The notes: generated from the sequence alone by a model not told the origin. A stretch of 64,000 nt of DNA from JAYSYM01 sp964543475 (GCA_964543475.1 CAZIYJ010000001.1:806001-870000); one strand, 5' to 3'. Counted from the stretch's first letter, positions 51,247 through 59,883 are shown. Numbers and translations are program-made.

Positions 51247-53372
51247 AAATCCCAATTCGCAGACAAAGAGGCAAGAACTGAGTACTTCGAATAGTCGTAC
51301 AGCACGCTGTTTGAATCGTTGAGCGTGTAAGTGGCCGTTAAGCCGCCGGTCAATACGGCATTGATTTTCTTACTGCCAGCAACGGTTAAAACTAAATCAT
51401 GATCTGTTCGAGCAGTTGTCTGATTAGGATAGGTCAAATAGTAGTAGCTAAGTTTTGTGTTTGAAGTGACATCCCAGATCCAGGGAGCAATGTAGCCAAC
51501 GCTTAAATCATATCGATTATATTTTACGTTCTTTCCAGCGGCCGAATTAAGTGTCAATCCTAAATCGCTTGTGATCATTTTGCTTCGATCCGTTGACGGG
51601 AAGAAGAGCGCACCTGCAAGCAGTTTTGCTTTTACCGCGCTTGCATCGTTGTCACCAACGGAACTTACAAGTTGTGAATCATCGTAACGAAGCTCAAGTT
51701 TTGCAGTGCCGATCACTTGCTCGCTAAGAATCATCATGTCATCGAAATTCAAAAACGCTGAATGCAAAATCATTTTTTGAGAGTTATTTTCCTGGCTGCT
51801 CATGATGCCTTCGTAGCCAGGCTTGATATCGAGTTTGTTTCCGCGTCCATAAACAACTGACTTAATTGTATAGGGAGCAGCGATAGTAAGAAGTGTCGGA
51901 TCGGCAGCTCGCAAACTAGCTTTTTGTTTAAAGTTGTCGTCGACGGTGTAGATATGAAGCGCATCGGCAGTGATCGCGAATTCTTTTTTGGCGTCGTAAA
52001 CGGGCCGATACCTTACGCCCCCTGCGATAATCGAACGATAACCTACGAGGTCGGTTGCTCCACCAGTCGTAAGAGTGTCATTAATCGCCAAGACATTAGA
52101 GTCATACATCTCGCCTAATAGGGCAGTGGCACTCCAGCGCTTTGCCTTTTCTTTTTCGAATTGTCTTAACGATTGAATTCGCTCAATCATCTCTTCCGCT
52201 TTTTCGTCGAGCTTCGGATCTTTTGATGTATCCAAAACAGTTTGGAAAGATTGAACGGCATTATCGAACTTTTTTTGATCAACTAAAATCATCCCGCGAT
52301 AGAACTCGGCCGACGGGCCGATATCAGGATGTTTTGATTTTGCAGCAACAGTAAAGTTGTTGAGGGCATTCGGGTAATCTTCGAGTTTTAAATAAGATAA
52401 TCCAATGTAGTAGGCGCGTTCAGCGGAATTCTGAGGAGTTTCGGTGGCCATATTAAGGAATACGATGGCTCGGTTAGACATATCTAACTTGTAGAGCGCG
52501 ACCCCGTACTGAAAGTAAAAATTTGTATTCTCTGGATCTAGCTCGAGTGCATTCGCGAACCTTTCACTGGCGGCTTTGTAATCGGATGCTTTGTAAGACT
52601 CCATAGCTTCTTGAGCTAACTGAGTTGCCCGTTGTTTTCTGCTTTGGCGTTCTGAGGTAGAAAGCTTTGAAAATTCCAAGAGTCGAGCTGCGCGTTTTTG
52701 AACTTCGATTTGTTCAATGCGAATTCGTTCTTGTAGCGCTAGTGCATTTGCTTTTCGTCTTGCTGCAGTTTCGGCAAGTTGACTTGCATCGATGGTTGCA
52801 TCCGAAATAATTTTTCGATTAGTGAGATCAAGTGCTGCGCGCTCTGCCTCGAAAGCCTTGTAAGCGATTCGTGCTTGTTCTGAAGTATCGTAGAGTTCAA
52901 CGATTTGCTGTTTGCCACTTCGTCTGAAGATGAACGGCTTGCGAGATATTTTTTTACTTAGGATGAGATTTCTTAGTTCTTTAATTTCAGAATACTTTCC
53001 GAGTAACTCGGGAGGTGCGACGTAGAATTCGGGAGCAAGCTTTGCAACATTCTCCCAGCGAACAGAATAGATTCCGCTAAATATTGCTGAATCGGGTTCA
53101 GTTTCTTCTAAGTAAACTTGAACTAGTTTATCAGTAGCTCCCTCTCGCAAAATAACGCTGGCTGAGTCGATTGATTTTGGATCTTTGTTCCAAGGTGAGC
53201 TTCCGTAGATGACGCGAACGGCGCGTTCGGCGTTGATGGGCGCCAATCGTTTCTTTGCTCCCGCAGCTAACGGCGCTTGCGCGCCAAACGGATTCGGTTG
53301 TTGAGCAAAACTGCTTTCAGTAAAAAGCAGTTGAACAAAAAATAGCGATGAAATAGCAGCGATGATTCTCAA
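51243..53372 (-). CDS. TPR protein with C-terminal outer-membrane barrel
   Basis: A 709-residue exported protein. Signal peptide to SSFAQ; basic/helical region 60-240; TPR repeats about 245-400 (QEAMESYKASDYKAASERFA, NTNFYFQYGVALYKLDMSNR, AYYIGLSYLKLEDYPNALNN). From ~420 an all-beta region of amphipathic strands ends in YSVLASLSANWDF, with terminal Phe as in outer-membrane barrels. TTG start with AGAGGAG seven bases upstream. The same arrangement (soluble TPR plus barrel) is used by several secretion or surface-assembly proteins. The FecR protein gene lies upstream in the same direction. Confidence 0.8.
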   Translation of the reverse strand: MRIIAAISSLFFVQLLFTESSFAQQPNPFGAQAPLAAGAKKRLAPINAERAVRVIYGSSPWNKDPKSIDSASVILREGATDKLVQVYLEETEPDSAIFSGIYSVRWENVAKLAPEFYVAPPELLGKYSEIKELRNLILSKKISRKPFIFRRSGKQQIVELYDTSEQARIAYKAFEAERAALDLTNRKIISDATIDASQLAETAARRKANALALQERIRIEQIEVQKRAARLLEFSKLSTSERQSRKQRATQLAQEAMESYKASDYKAASERFANALELDPENTNFYFQYGVALYKLDMSNRAIVFLNMATETPQNSAERAYYIGLSYLKLEDYPNALNNFTVAAKSKHPDIGPSAEFYRGMILVDQKKFDNAVQSFQTVLDTSKDPKLDEKAEEMIERIQSLRQFEKEKAKRWSATALLGEMYDSNVLAINDTLTTGGATDLVGYRSIIAGGVRYRPVYDAKKEFAITADALHIYTVDDNFKQKASLRAADPTLLTIAAPYTIKSVVYGRGNKLDIKPGYEGIMSSQENNSQKMILHSAFLNFDDMMILSEQVIGTAKLELRYDDSQLVSSVGDNDASAVKAKLLAGALFFPSTDRSKMITSDLGLTLNSAAGKNVKYNRYDLSVGYIAPWIWDVTSNTKLSYYYLTYPNQTTARTDHDLVLTVAGSKKINAVLTGGLTATYTLNDSNSVLYDYSKYSVLASLSANWDF

Positions 53373-53454
53373 AGATGATCTCCTCTTAGAAGACCACCCT
53401 AGTTTAGTGTTTGATTAAGCTTTTAGGTACTGGACCAGCGCCAAAGGGCCAGCG

Positions 53455-54366
53455 CTAATAGTTGATGATGACGTTTAAATTAGTGGTGCCTTTGGGCACC
53501 TGATTCATGAAGTCGGGATTCGTGTTGGGACCTCGAAAAATCTCTGGCTGCTTAGGAAGGTTAAGAATGTCAGGGGGGCCGTTGGGTGGCTTTGGCCCAC
53601 CCGGGTCTCCAGGCAAAGGCTCTTTGGGGAAACTTGGTGACTCAGGGCTCGCAGGACTTCTGTCATCGTTTTTTTGCGATCCATCTCGAGTAGTGTTCGA
53701 AGCTGTGTCGCCTGCGCCCGGAGAAGGCATCGCAGCTTGGCTTCCAGAATCCATTTGTTTTAGCTCAGAGGCCGGAACTGCCTTTGGTACTTCTGGAGAT
53801 TGGCCCATAAGTACTTCGGTCATTTGGCCAGCTGTTACTGAAACCGATGGCATCAGTCTTCCGCCCTGATCCAGTCGACCTACTTCAACTCTACCTTCGA
53901 ACGTGACGATTTCTAACCGACCAACGCTTGGGTCATACGATGCAATGAAGTCAGTACCGCGAACGCCGGCAACTGCAGCTTTAGTTTTAACTTGGAAAGT
54001 GTTTGCTTGGCCGTCGTACTTTTGTTTTACCGTCGAACGAACTTTACCTTTTAAGACATCAAGCAAAACTTTTCGCTTATCTTCTTCAGGCTTGTATTCG
54101 TAAGCAGCGATCTTCATCACAGTGTCTGGAGAAATATTTAGTTCGTTGTTGTCGACCATTTTAATTTTTGCTCGAGAGTCAGCGGCCGCAGAAATCGTAT
54201 CACCTGCGCAAACCTCTGTTCCCACACGTGCGCGGTCTGATCGCTTTTCTTTTGCGAAGCCGACTTGGACCGAGCCTTTAACTACCACGAATTTTCCGCA
54301 CGCAGCTTCGGCTTGCGAAGTTGGTACGAATAAAACCGCCAAAATGATGAGTGCAAACACTCTCAT
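53455..54366 (-). CDS. Exported FecR-domain protein with proline-rich tail
   Basis: A 303-residue protein with signal peptide MRVFALIILAVLFVPTSQA. FecR domain at ~22-165: GKFVVVKGSVQVGFAKEK, VGTEVCAGDTISAAADSRAK, and TFQVKTKAAVAGVRGTDFIA, the last being highly typical. Residues 200-280 are Pro/Gly/Ser-rich. Unlike sigma-regulatory FecR, it has no membrane helix and no sigma factor beside it; it is of the periplasmic/surface FecR type. First of two genes with the TPR-barrel protein, 83 bases between. Confidence 0.82.
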   Translation of the reverse strand: MRVFALIILAVLFVPTSQAEAACGKFVVVKGSVQVGFAKEKRSDRARVGTEVCAGDTISAAADSRAKIKMVDNNELNISPDTVMKIAAYEYKPEEDKRKVLLDVLKGKVRSTVKQKYDGQANTFQVKTKAAVAGVRGTDFIASYDPSVGRLEIVTFEGRVEVGRLDQGGRLMPSVSVTAGQMTEVLMGQSPEVPKAVPASELKQMDSGSQAAMPSPGAGDTASNTTRDGSQKNDDRSPASPESPSFPKEPLPGDPGGPKPPNGPPDILNLPKQPEIFRGPNTNPDFMNQVPKGTTNLNVIINY

Positions 54367-54476
54367 TGGAAAACCCCCTGATTACGTGCAGCTAACCTAC
54401 AGTAATTTTTCGGATTTTCGAGAGCTTAACTTAATCGAAATACCAAGAGAGTACGTCTCGATTTGAGATTACGAGC

Positions 54477-55031
54477 TTATCTTTTTTGGCTTTCTCGAGA
54501 TGAGTCGCTAGACAGGATAAATTTAGTCGCATCGAGGAGATTTTTAGCCGTGTAGTCTGGTTTTGCGAAATTACCAGTGTTCTCTTCATTTAGTCCCTCG
54601 AGGAGAATTGAACGGCAGCCAGCTCGAAATCCAGCCTCGATGTCGGTCAGTCGATCACCAACCATCCAACTTTTTTTAAGATCAAAACCGTTTTCTTGAG
54701 CGGCTTGCTCCAGCATTCCCGGATTGGGTTTGCGAAGCGGATGATTACTTTCCACCGAGTAAGGGGCGTAATAATAGCCTTTAAATTCAATTCCGAAGGC
54801 CGCAAACTTCTCTCGAATTCTTCGATGAATTTCGTTTAAATTTTCGAGACTGACAATACCTCGGGCGATCCCGCTTTGGTTTGTTGCAATCGCAAATTCG
54901 AATCCTGCGTCTCGCAGTTGCTGAAGTGCCGTAAAAACATCCGGCAAATATTCAATTTGCTCAGGATCGTTAAGATAAATCTTATCGATGATGAGTGTGC
55001 CGTCGCGATCAAATATAACTGCTTTTTTCAT
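54477..55031 (-). CDS. gmhB: GmhB-like HAD phosphatase (heptose bisphosphate phosphatase type)
   Basis: A 184-residue HAD-IIIA phosphatase: MKKAVIFDRDGTLIIDKIYL (nucleophile motif D-x-D-G-T), FEFAIATNQSGIARGI (motif II), NHPLRKPNPGMLEQA (motif III Lys) and SWMVGDRLTDIEAGFRAGC (motif IV). These match GmhB, which removes the 7-phosphate of heptose bisphosphate in LPS core synthesis. The cysteine/histidine zinc loop usual in GmhB before RKP is missing (YAPYSVESNHPLRKP), a known variant or a different substrate. Starts one base after the recombinase stop. Confidence 0.8.
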   Translation of the reverse strand: MKKAVIFDRDGTLIIDKIYLNDPEQIEYLPDVFTALQQLRDAGFEFAIATNQSGIARGIVSLENLNEIHRRIREKFAAFGIEFKGYYYAPYSVESNHPLRKPNPGMLEQAAQENGFDLKKSWMVGDRLTDIEAGFRAGCRSILLEGLNEENTGNFAKPDYTAKNLLDATKFILSSDSSRESQKR

Positions 55032-55032
55032 A

Positions 55033-56166
55033 TTAACTTTTTTGCTTATTCCCAAGCGGATGATGAGTTTCAACTGTTCTCGCTAATTGATCAATTCCCA
55101 AATGAGTATATTTTTGCGTAGCTGATAACGACGCATGGCCGAGAAGCTCTTGAAGAGTACGAAGATTAGTCCCGCTACTCAGAAGGTGAGTTGCGAAGCT
55201 ATGTCTTAAAGCATGCGGATGCAAAGGCTTCACAAGACCGGCACGTGCGCCTAACGAGCGAACAATCGAGAAGGCGACTCGTGTCGAAAGCGGCTCTGCT
55301 CCCCAAATAAACTTTCCTTTACCTTTTAACGTTGAAATTGATTTCAAAACAATCGGCGGCAGTGCCACGATTCGCTCTTTCGAACCTTTTCCGCGAATGC
55401 GAATCAGTCGCTTGTTGGCGTCGATATCATGCCACTTCACATTGCAAGCTTCACTGACTCGAAGTCCTCCTCCATAAAGTAAAAGCAAAAGTGCTTTCTC
55501 CTTTAGAGCCCGCTCTTTAAATTCGTCTTTCGATTTTTTAATCGCAACGTCCGCGGTTTTAATCACGGCAATTGATTCGTCGACAGACAAGAAATGAGGA
55601 ATTCGAACGGGTGGTTTTGGAGCGTGGACTTGAAAATTTAAATCGCGCTCGATGAATCGTTCTTGGTAGAGCCATTTCAAAAAACTTTTGAGGCAGGCCG
55701 CTTTTCGATTGCGGCTTGAGAGAGAAAGATTTGACCAAGAGTTCTGTGCTTCGCGCACCACCTTCAACAGGGCCTCATCGCTCGTAAGATAAGCAGTAGC
55801 TGAAGGCTCTTTTAATAAGCGTTGGGGGGTCTGGCCGCGACTCTTTGGGTTCCTCGCCGGCTTCGTCTTTTGAGTCTTTTTGGCATTCGGGTCGGGTTCC
55901 AGGGAGCTTCGGAACCGGAACTGGGGAAGGCTTTCGCCGCCCAGTTGGGTGCCGGGAGGGAGCATGGTACCTAAATTTTTCAGCCCAAACGCTTGGTTAA
56001 GATCAATTTCGTAGGCCTTCAAAGTTAGAGGCGACGCTGATTGAATAAAGTTCTGAAAATTCAGGAACTTAGCCACTAAATCAGGGATGTATTGTGCGGT
56101 CTTTTTCGACTTCAATCTGCTACTTTCTGAACCTTTTTTCAACGCGGTGCAAAATTTATCTTGCAA
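55033..56166 (-). CDS. Tyrosine recombinase, XerC/XerD type, with basic insert
   Basis: A 377-residue recombinase, about 75 longer than XerC/D. Catalytic residues are all present: R236 (GLRVSEAC), K263 (GKGSKER), H318 and R321 (HALRHSFATHLL), H344 (LLGHASL), nucleophile Y353 (TQKYTHLG). The SAM-like N-terminal domain is split by a Pro/Lys/Arg/Gln-rich insert at ~65-122. TTG start at 56166 is tentative, with AGGTAA nearby; the next in-frame ATG is far inside. Likely resolves chromosome dimers. XerC versus XerD cannot be decided here. Confidence 0.82.
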   Translation of the reverse strand: MQDKFCTALKKGSESSRLKSKKTAQYIPDLVAKFLNFQNFIQSASPLTLKAYEIDLNQAFGLKNLGTMLPPGTQLGGESLPQFRFRSSLEPDPNAKKTQKTKPARNPKSRGQTPQRLLKEPSATAYLTSDEALLKVVREAQNSWSNLSLSSRNRKAACLKSFLKWLYQERFIERDLNFQVHAPKPPVRIPHFLSVDESIAVIKTADVAIKKSKDEFKERALKEKALLLLLYGGGLRVSEACNVKWHDIDANKRLIRIRGKGSKERIVALPPIVLKSISTLKGKGKFIWGAEPLSTRVAFSIVRSLGARAGLVKPLHPHALRHSFATHLLSSGTNLRTLQELLGHASLSATQKYTHLGIDQLARTVETHHPLGNKQKS

Positions 56167-56298
56167 AAGTTACCTGATGCATTTAGTTTAAGCCCCGTAA
56201 CGCAGCGTATCAAACCGAGACACGGACGGATGGGCAAGAGTCGCAGCGAGTAGTTAAAGAACTCTTAATAGACCCATTTGTTGTAAAAGGCGGTACGT

Positions 56299-57366
56299 AT
56301 GTCTCAGGTCGATAACACACCAATTCTTCCTATTTCTGCATCAGCTACGGCTCTTCAGACTCCGGATAACCAAGGCTCAAACACTACTGGTAGTGTAGAC
56401 ACAAAAGTGATCGTCTACAAATCAGAAGTCATGCGCCAACTCATGAAGATGATTGATCGCGTATCACCATCTGGTGCCACTGTATTAGTGCTTGGCGAGT
56501 CGGGAACAGGTAAAGAGTTAATCGCTCGAGCGATTCACGATCGCAGCAACCGCGCTAAGAAGCCATTCGTTGCAATCAACTGCGGAGCACTCCGCGAAAC
56601 ACTTTTAGAATCAGAATTATTCGGTCACGAGAAAGGCTCTTTCACTGGAGCATACACTCGCAAAATAGGTCTTGCTGAAGCAGCTAACGGCGGAACTTTG
56701 TTCCTTGATGAAATCGGCGAACTTAGCCCAGGTATTCAAGCTAAGCTTCTTCGCTTCATTCAAGAAGGTGAAATCTTCCGCGTTGGTGGCAAAGATCCAA
56801 TCAAAGTTGATATTCGTCTTATCTCTGCAACTAACCGTGAATTAGATGTTGAAGTAACTAAAGGCAACTTCCGTGAAGATCTTTACTACCGCATCAACAC
56901 AATCACAGTGCACTCACCACCACTTCGTCGTCGTAAAGAAGACATTCCATTGTTGGTTGAGTACTTCTTGGCTCGTGGACAAAACCGCTTCTTAAATCGC
57001 GGTCGCCAAATGAGCGAAGAATCTATGGCGATCTTGTCGAAGTACGACTGGCCAGGAAACATTCGCGAACTTCAAAACGCTTGCGAACGTCTTCAAATCT
57101 TGGCTGATGGTCACACGATCATGCCGGGTGATCTTCCAGAGAACATTACAAATCCAGAACAAAAAATCGTAATGGATGACTATGATCCAGCAGTTACGCT
57201 TCATGATTTAGAAAAGCGTTATATCTTAAAAGCGCTTAACTACTTCGATGGAAACAAAACTCAAGCTGCTAACGCTCTTGGAATTACGATCAAGACTCTT
57301 TACAACAAGCTTCATGAGTACGGCGAGTTCGATAAATACGCTGTGCACACTAAGCCAAAAGTTTAA
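56299..57366 (+). CDS. Sigma-54-dependent transcriptional activator
   Basis: A 355-residue bacterial enhancer-binding protein. AAA+ domain: Walker A GESGTGKELIARAIH, the sigma-54 contact loop ELFGHEKGSFTGA, Walker B NGGTLFLDEIGELSP, and the R-finger region DLYYRINTI. A C-terminal Fis-type helix-turn-helix follows (LEKRYILKALNYFDGNKTQA, NALGITIKTLYNKL). The first ~40 residues are a short low-complexity stretch (PILPISASATALQTPDNQGS) with no receiver or GAF domain, so the control signal must enter differently. Ends at a hairpin terminator. Confidence 0.9.
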   Translation: MSQVDNTPILPISASATALQTPDNQGSNTTGSVDTKVIVYKSEVMRQLMKMIDRVSPSGATVLVLGESGTGKELIARAIHDRSNRAKKPFVAINCGALRETLLESELFGHEKGSFTGAYTRKIGLAEAANGGTLFLDEIGELSPGIQAKLLRFIQEGEIFRVGGKDPIKVDIRLISATNRELDVEVTKGNFREDLYYRINTITVHSPPLRRRKEDIPLLVEYFLARGQNRFLNRGRQMSEESMAILSKYDWPGNIRELQNACERLQILADGHTIMPGDLPENITNPEQKIVMDDYDPAVTLHDLEKRYILKALNYFDGNKTQAANALGITIKTLYNKLHEYGEFDKYAVHTKPKV

Positions 57367-57380
57367 TTAAAAAATTGAAG

Positions 57381-57401
57381 AGGGCTGCGGATCGCAGCCC
57401 T
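57381..57401 (+). terminator. Terminator after the sigma-54 activator
   Basis: AGGGCTGCG, loop GAT and CGCAGCCCT form a perfect nine-base-pair GC-rich stem, followed by AATTTCGT. The U-run is short but the stem is strong. Confidence 0.75.
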
Positions 57402-57421
57402 AATTTCGTACGGAAGAAATC

Positions 57422-58282
57422 GTGCCTACATTTCTCGTAACTCTTTTAATAATCTTGTTCGCCAATGTCGCTAACGCACAAATTGTGCGTAGTTCTTATT
57501 TAGTGACGGCCGCTCCTCTCCGATTACACACCATCGAAGATGTCGAACGGGTAGTGGCAGATAATCCGAAGTTTCGCGCTCAGTTCGTTGCGGCCCGAAA
57601 CGAAGGATATTATCCGATGATGAAAAATTGGGGAGCCGATGAGTACGAAGCAGTTGCGATTCTTATTCAAAACGACGCGGTTAACACTCCAGAAGTTCGC
57701 GCTTTCTTGCGAGGCATTTTAGAGAACAAGCGTAAGCTCATGAAAATCTATAATCTGAAAAATAGCACTTTCAATAAGTTGGCTGCGATGGCTCTTGGTA
57801 TTTACGGAAACGAAAGCAGTTTCGGAAAGTCGGTTCGCTATACTCTGAAAGAGAAGAATCAGGATCTAGTGGTTGCTCTTAAATATCTTTCAGGAGACTC
57901 GACGCCGGTACCAAGTCGCGGTGGAACTCAGATAAAACAAATTCCAACTAAAGTTTCGAAACATTATCCGCACATTACGCCCGATACTCTTTATGTTCCC
58001 GAAAACTCGGCGATCGCTACTATGGGATTTTTGGTAGAGACATTTGAGATGCTGCTTTATAGAAGCAAAACCGATCGCATAAAGGGCGCTATTGGTCGTG
58101 CGCCATTGACATACATTCAGCCCGAAAATGTTTACGACTACATTCCCTATGTTTACTCAGGACAAATGCGAAAGCTGTTTTTGGGTCGCGAATATCGCGA
58201 CGGTGCAACTGTTGTTAATAACACTTATATCAATCGCATGAAGAGCAACATGGCTAACTTCTACTTCATGTCTCGCAAATAA
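57422..58282 (+). CDS. Exported lysozyme-like protein, possible lytic transglycosylase
   Basis: A 286-residue protein with signal peptide PTFLVTLLIILFANVANA; GTG start with GGAAG seven bases upstream. FNKLAAMALGIYGNESSFGK has the glutamate-Ser-Ser-Phe pattern of soluble lytic transglycosylases, and SRGGTQIKQIPTKVSKHYPH plus ENSAIATMGFLVETFEMLLY resemble the G-x-x-Q and I-x-x-G-x-x-L-x-x-L elements that follow. The substrate is presumed to be peptidoglycan. Similarity is by motif only, so the activity is a hypothesis. Flanked by terminators on both sides. Confidence 0.6.
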   Translation: MPTFLVTLLIILFANVANAQIVRSSYLVTAAPLRLHTIEDVERVVADNPKFRAQFVAARNEGYYPMMKNWGADEYEAVAILIQNDAVNTPEVRAFLRGILENKRKLMKIYNLKNSTFNKLAAMALGIYGNESSFGKSVRYTLKEKNQDLVVALKYLSGDSTPVPSRGGTQIKQIPTKVSKHYPHITPDTLYVPENSAIATMGFLVETFEMLLYRSKTDRIKGAIGRAPLTYIQPENVYDYIPYVYSGQMRKLFLGREYRDGATVVNNTYINRMKSNMANFYFMSRK

Positions 58283-58311
58283 AAAAAGCCGAGCAGTGAG
58301 CCCGGCTTTTT
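58283..58311. terminator. Bidirectional terminator
   Basis: AAAAAGCCG (58283-58291) pairs perfectly with CGGCTTTTT (58303-58311) over an 11-base loop, between the lysozyme-like gene (+) and the H1-like gene (-). A-run on one side and T-run on the other let it serve both directions. Confidence 0.85.
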
Positions 58312-58336
58312 ACAGAATCGAAATTTAATTTAAAGA

Positions 58337-58762
58337 TCAGAAGTAACCTTCGTCGTCGCCTTCTTCTTCTTCCTCGTCATCATCTAGATCGTCGTCACCA
58401 GCTGGCTCGTCGATTTCTTCGAACGATTCAGATTCAGCGTCATCGAAACTCTCGTCTGCGCCAGTTGCTACAGCGCCTTCGTTCATATCGTCGTCTTCCA
58501 TTGCTGGTTCGTAAGGAGCAACAGCAGGAACTGCTTTTGCAACTTTTTGTGCTTTTGGAGCAGCTGGTTTAGCGGCTTTTTTTGCTGCAGGTTTTTTTGC
58601 AGCTTTCTTTGCCGTAGCTTTTTTAACAGTTTTTTTAGCGGCTTTTTTAGTCGCTTTTTTTGCTGTCTTTTTGCCAGCTTTTTTCGCTGTTTTTTTAGCG
58701 CTAGACTTTTTAGTCGCTTTTTTCGCCGTTGATTTTTTTGGCGCTTTCTTTTTCTTAGCCAT
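58337..58762 (-). CDS. Histone H1-like lysine-rich protein with acidic tail
   Basis: A 141-residue protein from ATG 58762 (GGGAGGAA upstream). Residues 1-75 are Lys/Ala repeats of the KKAxKK type (MAKKKKAPKKSTAKKATKKS...), as in H1-like DNA-binding proteins of chlamydiae, bordetellae and delta-type bacteria. Residues 90-141 are strongly acidic (SESFEEIDEPAGDDDLDDDE). The positive half should bind DNA; the acidic half could mask it or bind proteins. The longer frame upstream adds 34 unlikely residues. Confidence 0.82.
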   Translation of the reverse strand: MAKKKKAPKKSTAKKATKKSSAKKTAKKAGKKTAKKATKKAAKKTVKKATAKKAAKKPAAKKAAKPAAPKAQKVAKAVPAVAPYEPAMEDDDMNEGAVATGADESFDDAESESFEEIDEPAGDDDLDDDEEEEEGDDEGYF

Positions 58763-58833
58763 CGATTCCTCCCGAGGTTTCGAGGACCAATGTAAAGTAA
58801 GAGGAGGGCAGTTGCCTAGGGAAAAACGCAAAA

Positions 58834-58852
58834 AGGCCGGGAAACCCGGCCT
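58834..58852 (-). terminator. Terminator of the 58901-59614 lipoprotein gene
   Basis: AGGCCGGG, loop AAA (+ strand) and CCCGGCCT form an eight-base-pair stem; on the minus strand it is followed by TTTTTG. It lies just past the lipoprotein stop and before the H1-like promoter. Confidence 0.85.
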
Positions 58853-58900
58853 CGAAAATTTCAAATTGTGTTGTTAGTTAAAGAAGGTCGTCGTCGCTCT

Positions 58901-59614
58901 TTAAAGCGCGCTGTCTATTACCCGAGCTAAATCAGCCGGAAGTTTTACCGACATGAAAATGCCACCCGGAGAGCTGTTTTTATCAGGAACCGTCGTTAGA
59001 TACCCAAGAACCGCCCCATTGCTTTGGTAAATGGGAAGCTGCATCGAGACCATCGGATTGAACGGAGTAGTTACAAATGCTCCAACCGTCGCCCGAGATA
59101 GATACAAGTAACCCTTTATCGACCCCTGAGAGTTCAAGTCGATTGCAAGTCCTGGAAGCTCACCATCTGGGATCGCCGGAAGCGGGTCTCCGTTTGGAAG
59201 TCTTTGAGCCGGGATGAAGCTTGCGCCTTGCATCACATGAGAAAGTGGAATTCGAGCAACCAAAGTAAGGTTTCCGTCTTCTGCTAGCTCAAGGCTGATA
59301 GTTGTCCCTGGTAATTGCGGAACCGTGATGGCTTGGCCTAGGCCTCCAACCATTACCGGAAGAGCAAGAGTCGGGAGTTGGATGACCAACATCTTGTTCT
59401 CGTTATCAAGAGACACAAGCTTTCGGTCTTCGTATTTACCCTCTTTTACTGCTCCATCTATCTTCAAGTTCTGAAACTCTGGAGAAGAGAACTTACCGTT
59501 AGTGTCTGAAGCTATATTTGCCGACATCCCGCTGCCACAACCAGTGGTAAAGAGAATCGCAAACAAAAACACATTCGCGCTCACCAACATTTTTTTATTC
59601 TTCAAAGAAGCCAT
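58901..59614 (-). CDS. Predicted lipoprotein of unknown function
   Basis: A 237-residue lipoprotein with MASLKNKKMLVSANVFLFAI then LFTTGC as the lipobox. The mature part is all-beta in look and contains GGLGQAITVPQLPGTTISLE, and a late GIFMSVKLPADLARVIDS. No cysteine apart from the lipid-anchored one. GAGGTAATT precedes the ATG. The stretches VQLPTLALPVMVGGLG-like and IPDGELPGLAIDLNSQGS suggest extended strands. No family recognised. Confidence 0.68.
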   Translation of the reverse strand: MASLKNKKMLVSANVFLFAILFTTGCGSGMSANIASDTNGKFSSPEFQNLKIDGAVKEGKYEDRKLVSLDNENKMLVIQLPTLALPVMVGGLGQAITVPQLPGTTISLELAEDGNLTLVARIPLSHVMQGASFIPAQRLPNGDPLPAIPDGELPGLAIDLNSQGSIKGYLYLSRATVGAFVTTPFNPMVSMQLPIYQSNGAVLGYLTTVPDKNSSPGGIFMSVKLPADLARVIDSAL

Positions 59615-59827
59615 AATTACCTCGCTTGCTCACATCATTGATCGGTTCGAAATTTTGAGCCCTTGAATGTAAGTGTCTGAAACTATTGATAATAAGTTTG
59701 ACACTAACAATTCACTTTCGCGCTCAGAATCAATTCCCGATGCTCTAAGTCCCTTGAAGCTGTGATCAGTACTTCGAAGTGTTTGGAAAACATAATCTGC
59801 CAAACGACTTGTGGGGCTTTAGCAAAG
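59615..59827. other. Gene-free stretch upstream of the lipoprotein
   Basis: About 210 bases between the lipoprotein start and the flagellin terminator. No open frame with a ribosome site was seen. It must contain the minus-strand promoter of the lipoprotein; I could not place it. Confidence 0.5.
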
Positions 59828-59851
59828 AAGGCCCAAGTTACCCCGGGCCTT
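59828..59851 (-). terminator. Flagellin terminator
   Basis: AAGGCCC and GGGCCTT form a seven-base-pair stem over a ten-base loop, 33 bases past the flagellin stop. On the minus strand it is followed by CTTTGCT. Confidence 0.7.
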
Positions 59852-59883
59852 CCTTTAAGAAACGTTTAGTATTGAAATTCTAA

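Noticed and set aside
55033..56166. Integrase of a mobile element
   Set aside because: No attachment repeats, tRNA or cargo genes around it; motifs are those of housekeeping Xer.
58540..58760. CRISPR-like or minisatellite repeats
   Set aside because: Short irregular repeats are codon-level repeats of the Lys/Ala region of the H1-like protein.
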